This document shows, piece by piece, positions 5,894 to 12,520 of a stretch of DNA of 12,994 nucleotides (positions are counted from its first letter, which is position 1; each line of letters begins with the position of its first letter). Location of the stretch: assembly GCA_031289865.1 (NCBI GenBank), contig JAITOQ010000083.1, forward strand, positions 1 to 12,994, read 5' to 3'. Source of the DNA: Clostridiales bacterium. GTDB lineage: Bacteria; Bacillota; Clostridia; Christensenellales; JAISNN01. Made by a program: the position numbers and the translations under genes. A model generated the notes under the pieces. It did no database searches. It saw only the letters and a program-made list of their open reading frames with translations, and was not told the DNA's origin.

Positions 5894-6643
5894 ATGTCGG
5901 ACAGTTCAAAACGTATTTTTACGGCACCCAACATTATCACAATGGTGAGGATTTTATTGATTCCCGCATTCGTCGTCGTCATGTTTACCGTAAAGCCGTA
6001 TAACGTCGGCTTGATGTGGGCGTTTCTCTTATTTGCCGTTTGCGCGTCGACGGACATGTTAGACGGCTATGTGGCGAGAAAATACAATCTCGTTTCCGAT
6101 CTCGGAAAAGCTCTCGATCCCGTCGCGGACAAGCTCATGCACGTCACCGTTATGATTTGCTTAAGCATAGTATTTTCAGATAAGAATCCGCCGTATTTTA
6201 TCCTTGCGATTATCATTGCCGCAAAAGAATTGATCATGCTTTTGGTCGGTTTGTTTTTGGTCAGAAAAAAGGTTGTAGTTGCGGCAAATATATTCGGAAA
6301 GGTCGCATCGACATTTCTGTCTATCGGAGTTTGCATACTGTTCTTCGGCGAAATGAAGGATATCGGTACCGTTGAAATGGGCAAGGTCATGTATCTTACG
6401 GGCTTTATCATCAGCGCGTTCGGCGTCGCTATCGCTTTGGTTGCGCTTTCGGTTTACGCGGTTCAGATAGTTCGTCAGCTCGGAGGGAAGCTCCCGACGG
6501 GAGAAAAAAAGATCGAGATAGATACGACTGTAAAAATTCAAACTAAAGTTTCACGCGAAAAAGAAGCCGACGCGGATACCGACGCGGACAAGCAAGACTC
6601 CGTTGGAAATGCCGACGGCGGTTCTCAAAAAAACGATAAATAA
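5894..6643 (+). CDS. pgsA: CDP-diacylglycerol-glycerol-3-phosphate 3-phosphatidyltransferase
   Basis: Integral membrane enzyme that joins CDP-diacylglycerol and glycerol-3-phosphate to phosphatidylglycerophosphate, the committed step to phosphatidylglycerol. The CDP-alcohol phosphotransferase motif D-x2-DG-x2-AR-x8-G-x3-D-x3-D is complete (D54, D57, G58, A61, R62, G71, D75, D79). Hydrophobic segments lie near 17-33, 38-52, 83-95, 102-123, 137-152 and 167-193. The ATG at 5894 is chosen because AAGGAGG (5880-5886) sits 7 bp before it; an in-frame TTG at 5873 lies upstream of that site. Length is 249 aa against roughly 180-200 for typical PgsA: the excess is a charged, Asp/Lys-rich tail from about residue 197 (ADADTDADKQDS), probably disordered and cytoplasmic. 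A cardiolipin- or phosphatidylserine-type paralogue cannot be fully excluded, but PgsA is the best reading. Confidence 0.88.
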   Translation: MSDSSKRIFTAPNIITMVRILLIPAFVVVMFTVKPYNVGLMWAFLLFAVCASTDMLDGYVARKYNLVSDLGKALDPVADKLMHVTVMICLSIVFSDKNPPYFILAIIIAAKELIMLLVGLFLVRKKVVVAANIFGKVASTFLSIGVCILFFGEMKDIGTVEMGKVMYLTGFIISAFGVAIALVALSVYAVQIVRQLGGKLPTGEKKIEIDTTVKIQTKVSREKEADADTDADKQDSVGNADGGSQKNDK

Positions 6644-6673
6644 ATCATTATACAAATAGATACTATTGACCGC

Positions 6674-6708
6674 AAACGGATTCTTAGCAAAGATAAGAGT
6701 CCGTTTTA
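6674..6708 (+). terminator. Strong hairpin between pgsA and valS (terminator or attenuator)
   Basis: AAACGGATTCTTA (6674-6686) pairs with TAAGAGTCCGTTT (6694-6706) over 13 bp including one T-G wobble, with loop GCAAAGA. The T-tract is only TTTT (6705-6708), so termination may be partial. The nearest gene boundary is the pgsA stop 30 bp upstream; valS starts 30 bp downstream, so read-through would be needed unless valS has an unrecognised promoter. Confidence 0.6.
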
Positions 6709-6737
6709 AAACAAAAAAAGAAGAGGATTTTTATAAT

Positions 6738-9374
6738 ATGGATAAGGTGTTTAACCCAAAAGCCTACGAAAACAAGCTGTACCAAATGTGGTTAAATAAG
6801 GGGTATTTTACGGCGCACGTCGACAAGACAAAGACGCCGTTTACGATCGTTATGCCTCCTCCGAATATCACGGGGCAGCTCCATATGGGACACGCGCTCA
6901 ACAACACGATACAAGACGTGATTATTCGGTTTAAGAGAATGCAAGGGTTTGAAACCCTTTGGTTACCGGGGACGGATCACGCGTCCATCGCCACCGAATT
7001 AAAGGTCGCCGAACAGCTCAAAAAAGAGGGAATTGACAAACAAGATATCTCACGCGAGGACTTTTTAAAACGCGCATGGCAGTGGAAGGAGCAGTACGGA
7101 AACAGAATCAACGAACAGCTCAAAAAGCTCGGTTCGTCTTGCGATTGGTCGCGTGAAGCGTTCACCATGGACGAAAACTTGAGCCGTGCCGTCAAGGATT
7201 CCTTTGTCAAGTATTACAACGGCGGTTTGATTTACCGCGGAAAACGTATCATCAATTGGTGCACGAGCTGCCGTACCGCGCTCTCCGACGCGGAGGTCGA
7301 GTATACCGAAACTCCGTCATACCTTTGGCATATCCGCTATCCGCTATCAGACGGGAGCGGCTTTGTGACGGTCGCGACGACCAGACCCGAAACCATGCTT
7401 GGCGATACGGCGGTCGCGGTGAATCCGAATGATTTGCGCTACGCGGATTTGGTCGGAAAGACTCTCGTGTTGCCCCTCACGGGGCGCGATATCGTCATAG
7501 TAGCGGACGATTATGTTGAAAAGGATTTTGGGAGCGGCGCGGTCAAGATTACGCCCGCTCACGACCCGAACGACTTTGAGGTCGGGCTTAGGCACAGCTT
7601 AGAGGTCATAAAGGTCATCGGCGACGACGGGATTATGAATGAAAACGCGGGCGCGTATGCGGGTCAAGACCGTTTTACGTGCCGCAAAAATCTCATTGCG
7701 GAATTATCCGCGCAAGGCTTTTTGGTCAAAACTGAGCCGTATACCCACAATGTGGGCGAATGCTATCGCTGTCACACGGTCGTCGAGCCGCTCATCAGCA
7801 AGCAATGGTTTTTAAAGATGAAACCCCTCACGGGTCCCGCAATCAAGTATGTAAAGAATAAAAAAATCGAATATATTCCGATAAAATACGAAAAGACCTA
7901 CTTAAATTGGATGTACAACTTAAAGGATTGGTGCATTTCGCGCCAGCTCATATGGGGACACCGTATCCCCGCGTATTACTGCGGCGAATGCGGTCATATG
8001 GCGGTAGAGTACGCCGCGCCGACTAAATGCGCCGCGTGCGGTTCGGCTAAAATCTCTCAGGACGAGGACGTTTTGGATACTTGGTTTTCCTCCGCGCTAT
8101 GGCCTTTTTCGACCCTCGGCTACCCCGAAAAAACGGAGGATTTGGACTACTTTTACCCGACGAGCGTCCTTGTGACCGCATACGATATCATTCCGTTTTG
8201 GGTCGCGAGAATGATATTTTCGGGGCTACATTTTATGAAGGATGTGCCGTTTTCCGAAGTCTTGATTCACGGTATAGTACGCGACTCCGAAGGCAAAAAA
8301 ATGAGCAAGTCCTTAGGTAACGGGATCGATCCGTTGGAGCTTATCGACCTCTACGGCGCGGACGCGCTTCGCTTTTCGCTCTCGACGGGTATTGCGCCCG
8401 GTTCGGACACGCGCTTTATGAGCGAAAAGATTGAGAATGCGCGTAACTTTATGAATAAGGTGTGGAATGCGTCGCGGTTTGTGATTCTAAATTCCGAAAA
8501 TCAGAGCATTCCCAAAATGTATACATTCCGTCTGAACGACGCGGACAAGTGGATATTGACTAAGCTCAACAAAACCATTCGCGCCGTGACAAAGTCGCTT
8601 ACAAAATACGATATAGGACTTGCCTCTGCAAAGCTGTACGAATTTGTTTGGGACGATTTTTGCGATTGGTATATAGAGCTTTGCAAGCCCGCGCTGTATT
8701 CGGAAAATGCGGAAAAGAGAGGAGAATGTCTGTCGGTGTTAAACTACACTTTGGTCAATATCCTCAAGCTGCTGCACCCGTTCACGCCGTTTATCACGGA
8801 GGAAATTTACGGTGCTATCGCGGACAAAAATGTCAAAGCCTCCGAAAGTATCATGATTTCCGAATGGCCCGAACCCGTCAAAAAATTTACGGCGGTCAAA
8901 AAGGAAAACGACTTTCAAAATATCATGGACATTATAAAGGGTATCCGAAATATCCGTGCGGAAATGAACGTCCTCCCGTCCAAAAAAATCAAGCTGTACA
9001 TGATAGCAAAGAACGAAAGATATATACTAAAAAATCTTGCGTATATCAAAAAGCTTTGCAACGCGGAAGAGGTCGTCTTTATCGCGGACAAAACCGCCGT
9101 TACGGAAAAGACGGCGGCGGCGGTCTTTGACTTCGGCGAAGTGTTGATACCTCTCGGCGAGCTTTTAGACGTCAACAGCGAAATCGAAAGGCTTGAGCGC
9201 GAAGCGGAAAAGGTCGAAAAGGAAATCGTCCGCGGCAACGGAATGCTCTCCAACACAAAATATACCGAAAAAGCCCCGAAAGATTTGGTCGACCGCGAAC
9301 GCGAAAAATTAGAAAGCAATTTAGAACTAAAAAAGAGATTGATTGAGAGAATAGAATATCTAAAAGGGAATTAG
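6738..9374 (+). CDS. valS: Valyl-tRNA synthetase
   Basis: Class I synthetase that charges tRNA-Val with valine and edits mischarged threonine. 878 aa from this ATG, matching the usual ~880 of Bacillota. HIGH-type motif PPPNITGQLHMGH (40-52), KMSKS at 521-525, and the editing domain with VATTRPETMLGDTAVAV. An internal zinc ribbon is suggested by C415/C418 and C431/C434. WCISRQLIWGHRIPAYY marks the synthetase core, followed by an anticodon-binding domain and a C-terminal coiled-coil arm (about 812-878, SEIERLEREAEKVEKEI). The start at 6738 follows AAGAGG (6721-6726) at 11 bp and gives MDKVFNPKAYENKLY, the normal N-terminus. An in-frame TTG at 6666 would add 24 residues lying on the terminator-like hairpin, with no ribosome site. 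No T-box leader was found. Confidence 0.97.
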   Translation: MDKVFNPKAYENKLYQMWLNKGYFTAHVDKTKTPFTIVMPPPNITGQLHMGHALNNTIQDVIIRFKRMQGFETLWLPGTDHASIATELKVAEQLKKEGIDKQDISREDFLKRAWQWKEQYGNRINEQLKKLGSSCDWSREAFTMDENLSRAVKDSFVKYYNGGLIYRGKRIINWCTSCRTALSDAEVEYTETPSYLWHIRYPLSDGSGFVTVATTRPETMLGDTAVAVNPNDLRYADLVGKTLVLPLTGRDIVIVADDYVEKDFGSGAVKITPAHDPNDFEVGLRHSLEVIKVIGDDGIMNENAGAYAGQDRFTCRKNLIAELSAQGFLVKTEPYTHNVGECYRCHTVVEPLISKQWFLKMKPLTGPAIKYVKNKKIEYIPIKYEKTYLNWMYNLKDWCISRQLIWGHRIPAYYCGECGHMAVEYAAPTKCAACGSAKISQDEDVLDTWFSSALWPFSTLGYPEKTEDLDYFYPTSVLVTAYDIIPFWVARMIFSGLHFMKDVPFSEVLIHGIVRDSEGKKMSKSLGNGIDPLELIDLYGADALRFSLSTGIAPGSDTRFMSEKIENARNFMNKVWNASRFVILNSENQSIPKMYTFRLNDADKWILTKLNKTIRAVTKSLTKYDIGLASAKLYEFVWDDFCDWYIELCKPALYSENAEKRGECLSVLNYTLVNILKLLHPFTPFITEEIYGAIADKNVKASESIMISEWPEPVKKFTAVKKENDFQNIMDIIKGIRNIRAEMNVLPSKKIKLYMIAKNERYILKNLAYIKKLCNAEEVVFIADKTAVTEKTAAAVFDFGEVLIPLGELLDVNSEIERLEREAEKVEKEIVRGNGMLSNTKYTEKAPKDLVDREREKLESNLELKKRLIERIEYLKGN

Positions 9375-9405
9375 AACCGCTGTTTATTCCGTATAAAAAA
9401 GTCGG

Positions 9406-9437
9406 TGTCATTCTGAGCGGAGCGAAGAATCTCAAAC
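9406..9437 (+). repeat. Family B repeat (solo copy)
   Basis: TGTCATTCTGAGC-GGA-GCGAAGAATCTCAAAC. Same core as the copies at 1821, 5208, 12419 and 12521, with a different loop. It lies in the valS 3' spacer, where valS and the toxin-antitoxin operon converge; no separate valS terminator is evident. Confidence 0.75.
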
Positions 9438-9448
9438 AACACCCGAAT

Positions 9449-9471
9449 AAAAAGCCGTCGTTGGTAACGGC
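9449..9471 (-). terminator. Intrinsic terminator of the toxin-antitoxin operon
   Basis: On the minus strand GCCGT-TACCAACG-ACGGC (9454-9471) is followed by TTTTT (9449-9453), starting 7 bp after the toxin stop. The stem is only 5 bp but its position and T-run fit. Confidence 0.6.
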
Positions 9472-9478
9472 GGTTAAT

Positions 9479-9781
9479 TTATTTAAAATTAAAGTACGGA
9501 TCGTGATTATAATCGGTGTATCCGTATCGAATTTTATGTATGATGATTTCGGTTTCTTCTATTTTGTAAAAGATCAGATAGTTTTTTACGGGTATTTTTC
9601 TGTAAGCCTCTTTATATTTTTCCGCGCTTTCCGGAAATGCTCTTATCTGTTGAAAGGCTTTTTTGAAAGCGATTTTTAAATTTTTTGCCGCCGTTTTATT
9701 TTTGAGCTGTTGGGAAATATATTGATAGATATTATCAAGATCATTTTTTGCTTTTTCAAGCATGATCAGATTATATTGCAT
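9479..9781 (-). CDS. RelE/ParE-family toxin of a type II toxin-antitoxin module
   Basis: 100 aa. The beginning MQYNLIMLEKAKNDLDNIYQYI (with A11, D14, L15, I18, Y21, I22) is the A..DL..I..YI pattern of the superfamily, followed by FP (49-50) and the C-terminal strands RKIPVKNYLIFYKI (61-74), then IIIHKIRYGYTDY (79-91), matching Rk..v.nY.ifY and v.I..I.yg..Dy. RelE members cleave ribosome-bound mRNA and ParE members poison gyrase; the sequence does not decide between them. The ATG at 9779-9781 has GGAG 7 bp upstream and overlaps the antitoxin end by 11 bp, so translational coupling is likely. The frame is open further upstream (to 9871), but that part lies inside the antitoxin gene. The DNA is clearly more AT-rich than valS, suggesting acquisition. 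Confidence 0.88.
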   Translation of the reverse strand: MQYNLIMLEKAKNDLDNIYQYISQQLKNKTAAKNLKIAFKKAFQQIRAFPESAEKYKEAYRKIPVKNYLIFYKIEETEIIIHKIRYGYTDYNHDPYFNFK

Positions 9782-10079
9782 ATTTTTTCTCCAACTCGTC
9801 CAGAACCGCAAAGGCGTCAAACGTTTTTCCCGTTCTTTTAAAATCATCTTCGGCTTCTTTGAGTTCAGCATCGATGATTTCCTCGCTGATCGGGATTTGT
9901 TTTTGATGTCGTGCTTTAACTATAAACGGTATTGTGCCTGTGTTTTTTACATTAGAAAAAAAGATGTTCACGGCTTCTTCCGTTGTCATGCCCATTTCGT
10001 CAAAAATATATTCGACTTCGGCACGGAGCTTAGCGTTTACTTTGATAGTATCAAGTTTTTGCGGACTTGTTCCGTTCAT
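9771..10079 (-). CDS. RelB/DinJ-family antitoxin
   Basis: 102 aa. The N-terminal half TIKVNAKLRAEVEYIFDEMG (11-30), then MTTEEAVNIFFSNVKNTGTIPF, is the ribbon-helix-helix pattern of RelB/DinJ antitoxins, with the family's G..PF ending. It should dimerise, bind its own promoter and, through its C-terminal half (about 65-102, rich in Glu/Asp/Lys), wrap the toxin. The start is set by AGGAGG (10088-10093) 8 bp upstream. It is first in the two-gene operon and overlaps the toxin start by 11 bp. Its promoter is recognisable at 10110-10138. Standard autoregulation is inferred from the family, and no perfect operator palindrome was found. Confidence 0.9.
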   Translation of the reverse strand: MNGTSPQKLDTIKVNAKLRAEVEYIFDEMGMTTEEAVNIFFSNVKNTGTIPFIVKARHQKQIPISEEIIDAELKEAEDDFKRTGKTFDAFAVLDELEKKYAI

Positions 10080-10109
10080 GACCTTGTCCTCCTATGATAT
10101 AGTATTAAC

Positions 10110-10138
10110 AGTTTAGCACAAAATTTACACTTTTGCAA
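10110..10138 (-). promoter_or_regulatory. Sigma-A promoter of the toxin-antitoxin operon
   Basis: On the minus strand TTGCAA (10133-10138), exactly 17 bp, TAAACT (10110-10115), with TGC before the -10 (extended -10). An imperfect dyad around TGATATAGTATTA just downstream could be an antitoxin operator, but the match is weak. Confidence 0.7.
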
Positions 10139-10170
10139 GGGGTGAGGGGCTGTTTAAAAAAAAAATCAGT

Positions 10171-10208
10171 AATTTTCAACGCTCAACTTTCAACCTTAAA
10201 CTTTAAAA
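10171..10208 (+). repeat. Family C heptad repeats
   Basis: ATTTTCAA, CGCTCAA, CTTTCAA, CCTTAAA, CTTTAAA: five units of period 7, decaying at the right end. They again abut a family U palindrome, as at 5638-5713. Confidence 0.7.
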
Positions 10209-10210
10209 TT

Positions 10211-10257
10211 GCCGTTTTATAGAATACTCTGCGGCGCGAAGTATTCTACAAAACGGC
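10211..10257. repeat. Family U palindrome (copy 2)
   Basis: GCCGTTTTATAGAATACT (10211-10228) and AGTATTCTACAAAACGGC (10240-10257) pair over 18 bp with one mismatch, around an 11-nt centre. The arm order is reversed relative to copy 1: here the GC end faces outward. TTTATTTT follows. It lies between the divergent toxin-antitoxin and YtxC-like genes. Confidence 0.8.
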
Positions 10258-10299
10258 TTTATTTTAACCCCATTTTTACCAAACGCAAGCATTTTGGAA

Positions 10300-10327
10300 T
10301 AATATTACCTTTTCTTGTGCATACAAT
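10300..10327 (+). promoter_or_regulatory. Candidate sigma-E-like (mother-cell sporulation) promoter of the YtxC-like gene
   Basis: TAATATT (10300-10306) fits the B. subtilis sigma-E -35 pattern KMATATT, and CATACAAT (10320-10327) fits its -10 CATACAMT exactly. The spacer is 13 bp, one short of the usual ~14. TACAAT alone could be a vegetative -10, but no -35 hexamer is at 16-18 bp. The gene starts 45 bp downstream. Confidence 0.4.
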
Positions 10328-10372
10328 ATATAGCGTAAATCGAGATAAAGCGCGGCGCGGGAGAATGACGGA

Positions 10373-11113
10373 ATGTGGACGACGGCAATAAGTATCGGAA
10401 AAGAATACGAAAAAGAATTTGATTATATGGTGGGCAAATTCGAGCGGTCGAGGGATTTGACCTTTGCTACGGGGACGAGCCGCTACCGCAATTTTATCGA
10501 GATTGCCGCGGAGGATAGGTGCGGCGCGGCGGTGACAAAAAAGGTAATCGAGGTGATTGCGGATATCGTTTTAATTTATTTTAAGGCGAGCTATATAAAG
10601 AGCCGCCTAATCACCGCCGCGCAAAAGCCGAGCGACCCTATGGCGGTTTTGATTTCGTCGCTTGTATATTTTGACGCGGGAATAGAAAACCGTTTAATCA
10701 ACAGATTGATAGAGCGGCAGAGCGAATACGCGGTAGACGGCATATTCCTCTTTAGAATGCGCGAGCTGCTTGAAAATTGGGACGAGCTTTGCGCGCTAAG
10801 CACAAGCCTTTTATCCTCCGAACCCGCGGAGTCGGATATCGTAAATCTCACGTCCTTTTTGATTGACGCGTCCGACGCAAAAAAGAATAAAATCAAGATT
10901 TCCGACGGCGCGTCGCCGGAAATTTTTAATCTCTCAACGGGCGAAAAAGCCTACGTACACGACATTTTTTCCGACGAAAAACAAAACCTAATCGGCGCGG
11001 TAATCGGCTGTTATCCCGAAGAAATTTTTGTGGAAAAGGAAGGACGCATAGCGGACACCTTTAAAAAGATTGTAAAAATCAACCGGAGTATTCCGAATTA
11101 CGGCACTTTTTAG
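10373..11113 (+). CDS. YtxC-like sporulation-family protein, function unknown
   Basis: 246 aa. I assign it to the YtxC family (Pfam YtxC) from two blocks: VDGIFLFRMRELLENW (121-136), matching the family's (V/I)(E/D)GF..FRL.(D/E)YL, and LIGAVIGCYPEEIFVE (206-221), matching its LLISALI..aP.kI.iH. The N-terminal 110 residues are not recognisable by eye, and the Cys pair often seen at the family C-terminus is missing, so this is a shortened or divergent member (B. subtilis YtxC is about 280 aa). There are no signal peptide, membrane segments or enzyme motifs. YtxC is linked to sporulation, but its role is not established. Start: GGGAG (10359-10363) 9 bp upstream. The gene stands alone, is preceded by a sigma-E-like promoter, and its stop codon lies inside a family U repeat. 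pheS follows after a terminator. Confidence 0.6.
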   Translation: MWTTAISIGKEYEKEFDYMVGKFERSRDLTFATGTSRYRNFIEIAAEDRCGAAVTKKVIEVIADIVLIYFKASYIKSRLITAAQKPSDPMAVLISSLVYFDAGIENRLINRLIERQSEYAVDGIFLFRMRELLENWDELCALSTSLLSSEPAESDIVNLTSFLIDASDAKKNKIKISDGASPEIFNLSTGEKAYVHDIFSDEKQNLIGAVIGCYPEEIFVEKEGRIADTFKKIVKINRSIPNYGTF

Positions 11114-11170
11114 AATACTTTACTTCGCAAAGATATTTTGAAAAACGGCGTTTTATAGAATACTTCGCCG
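11109..11170. repeat. Family U repeat cluster (copy 3, partly degenerate)
   Basis: One intact unit, CGGCGTTTTATAGAATACTT (11146-11165), ends in CGCCG so its GC ends pair. It is preceded by a partial unit TTTTAGAATACTT (11108-11120) and an inverted diverged unit AAGATATTTTGAAAAACGG (11130-11148). The TAG stop of the YtxC-like gene is formed within the partial unit. Confidence 0.6.
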
Positions 11171-11180
11171 CAAAATCTCT

Positions 11181-11206
11181 CTCCGTCTGTCAGACGGAGT
11201 TTTTTT
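11181..11206 (+). terminator. Intrinsic terminator downstream of the YtxC-like gene
   Basis: CTCCGTCT-GTC-AGACGGAG (11181-11199), an 8-bp GC-rich stem with a 3-nt loop, followed by seven T (11200-11206). The clearest terminator in the window; it separates the YtxC-like gene from pheS. Confidence 0.92.
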
Positions 11207-11271
11207 ATGTAAAAAATTCGGCATAATGACGGCAGAATTTAATAAAAAATTCTCTAAACAACAAAACCTAC

Positions 11272-11300
11272 TTTACATTTTAAAAAATATATGGTATTAT
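11272..11300 (+). promoter_or_regulatory. Sigma-A promoter of pheS-pheT
   Basis: TTTACA (11272-11277), exactly 17 bp, TATTAT (11295-11300), with TGG before the -10 (extended -10), built like the pgsA promoter. The predicted start is near 11307, leaving a leader of about 50 nt, too short for a T-box. Confidence 0.75.
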
Positions 11301-11315
11301 ATTATAAATATAATA

Positions 11316-11334
11316 TCTAAAGCTGTGCTTTAGA
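11316..11334 (+). other. Leader hairpin of pheS
   Basis: TCTAAAGC-TGT-GCTTTAGA, a perfect 8-bp stem with a 3-nt loop, 10 bp before the AAAGGA ribosome binding site (11345-11350). Not followed by a T-run, so not a terminator. Confidence 0.5.
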
Positions 11335-11355
11335 AAAAAGCGGTAAAGGAAAGCT

Positions 11356-12375
11356 ATGGAAAAAATGATCGAAAAAATCCTTGAAAGCGCAAAGTGCGAA
11401 ATTCTTTCGTCGCCGTCGCTAAAGAGCGTAAGCGACACCCGCGTAAAATATCTCGGAAAAAACGGTGAGTTTACGGCGGTGATGAAAAATCTAAAGGACG
11501 TATCCGCGGAGCAAAAGCCTCTTGTCGGTAAGCTTGTCAACGATGCAAAGTGCGTGATAGAGGGCTTACTCTCCGAGCGCGAAAAGACGCTTTTTGAAAA
11601 GGAGCTTGAGAACAAAATCAAGAGTGAAGCCATAGACGTCACCTTGCCGGGAAAAAAGAGCGGTTTCGGCTCGTTTCACCCGATCACGTTGGTTATAAGC
11701 GAAATCACCGACATTTTTACGGGCTTAGGCTTTAGCGTGACGGACGGACCCGAAATCGAAACCGACAAGTACAACTTTGAAATGCTCAACATTCCAAAGG
11801 ATCACCCCGCACGCGATATGCAAGACACCTTTTATATCACCGACGATATCGTCCTCAGGACGCAAACCTCGTCGATGCAGATTCGCACCATGCTCAAAGA
11901 AAAGCCGCCTCTCCGTATCATAAGTCCGGGTAAGGTTTACCGCTCAGACTTTGATTCGTCGCACAGCCCGATGTTTCACCAAATCGAGGGGCTTGTCGTC
12001 GATAAGCATATCACGCTTTGCGATCTCATGGGGCTTTTGACTGAATTTGCAAAAAAGCTTTTTGACAAAAACACAAAGACGCGTTTTCGCCCGTCGTATT
12101 TCCCGTTCACGGAGCCAAGCGTCGAGGTCGACGTGACTTGTTCGGAATGCGGAGGCAAGGGCTGTTCGCTCTGCAAGGGGACGGGTTGGATGGAAATTCT
12201 TGGCGCGGGTATCGTCAATCCAAAGGTTTTGGAGGGCTGCGGTATTGACCCTAACGAGTATTCCGCATTGGCTTTCGGCTTAGGTATAGAGCGCACCGCG
12301 ATTGCGAGATACGGCATCTCCGACATGCGTATCGTATTTGAAAACGATAAACGCTTTTTGCAAAACTACAGATAG
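11356..12375 (+). CDS. pheS: Phenylalanyl-tRNA synthetase alpha subunit
   Basis: Catalytic subunit of the alpha2-beta2 class II enzyme that charges tRNA-Phe; cytoplasmic. 339 aa, normal length. An N-terminal tRNA-binding coiled coil spans about 1-90. The catalytic domain has motif 1 ending at HP (108-109), FSVTDGPEIETDKYNFEMLN (126-145), motif 2 GKVYRSDFDSSHSPMFHQIE (192-211) and motif 3 FGLGIERTAIAR (307-318). A Cys4 knuckle CSECGGKGCSLCKGTGW (C262, C265, C270, C273) is present, as in many Bacillota. The following segment reads GAGIVNPKV, with Asn where most family members have His-Pro. The start is the first ATG, 5 bp after AAAGGA; a second in-frame ATG three codons on is less likely. It is first in an operon with pheT, with a 200-bp repeat-filled spacer between them, unusually wide for this pair. 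Confidence 0.97.
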   Translation: MEKMIEKILESAKCEILSSPSLKSVSDTRVKYLGKNGEFTAVMKNLKDVSAEQKPLVGKLVNDAKCVIEGLLSEREKTLFEKELENKIKSEAIDVTLPGKKSGFGSFHPITLVISEITDIFTGLGFSVTDGPEIETDKYNFEMLNIPKDHPARDMQDTFYITDDIVLRTQTSSMQIRTMLKEKPPLRIISPGKVYRSDFDSSHSPMFHQIEGLVVDKHITLCDLMGLLTEFAKKLFDKNTKTRFRPSYFPFTEPSVEVDVTCSECGGKGCSLCKGTGWMEILGAGIVNPKVLEGCGIDPNEYSALAFGLGIERTAIARYGISDMRIVFENDKRFLQNYR

Positions 12376-12383
12376 TTTTTTAA

Positions 12384-12511
12384 ATTGAAAGTTGAAAATT
12401 GAAGATAAAACCCCCCGTTGTCATTCTGAGCAAAGCGAAGAATCTAAAACGATTTCTCCGAATCACATTCTTTGAATATCCTTACTTTTCAACTATCAAT
12501 TTTCAACTTAA
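12384..12511 (+). repeat. Composite repeat: inverted family C arm, family B core, family C arm
   Basis: The left arm ATTGAAAGTTGAAAATTGAA (12384-12403) is inverted family C. The B core (12419-12464) is identical over 46 bp to the one between minD and minE. The right arm CTTTTCAACTATCAATTTTC (12485-12504) continues to 12511 as direct family C. This is the same plan as 5148-5290 with a different heptad as the arm. It starts nine bases after the pheS stop. Confidence 0.8.
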
Positions 12512-12520
12512 AAACCCTAT

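Noticed and set aside
6666..6737. In-frame TTG start adding 24 residues to ValRS
   Set aside because: No ribosome binding site precedes it, the stretch forms a terminator-like hairpin, and the ATG at 6738 gives the normal family N-terminus.
8648..9130. 160-codon open frame overlapping valS on the same strand
   Set aside because: Basic, low-homology translation in a second frame of a highly conserved valS coding region; no ribosome site. A shadow frame.
9782..9871. 30-residue N-terminal extension of the RelE/ParE-type toxin
   Set aside because: It lies inside the antitoxin gene in another frame; GGAG and the family start pattern support the ATG at 9779-9781.
10365..10391. Alternative ATG at 10365 upstream of the YtxC-like start
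   Set aside because: It is out of frame, encodes only eight residues and sits too close to the GGGAG site.
11207..11355. T-box riboswitch upstream of pheS
   Set aside because: The predicted leader is only about 50 nt and contains neither a T-box sequence nor a specifier stem.
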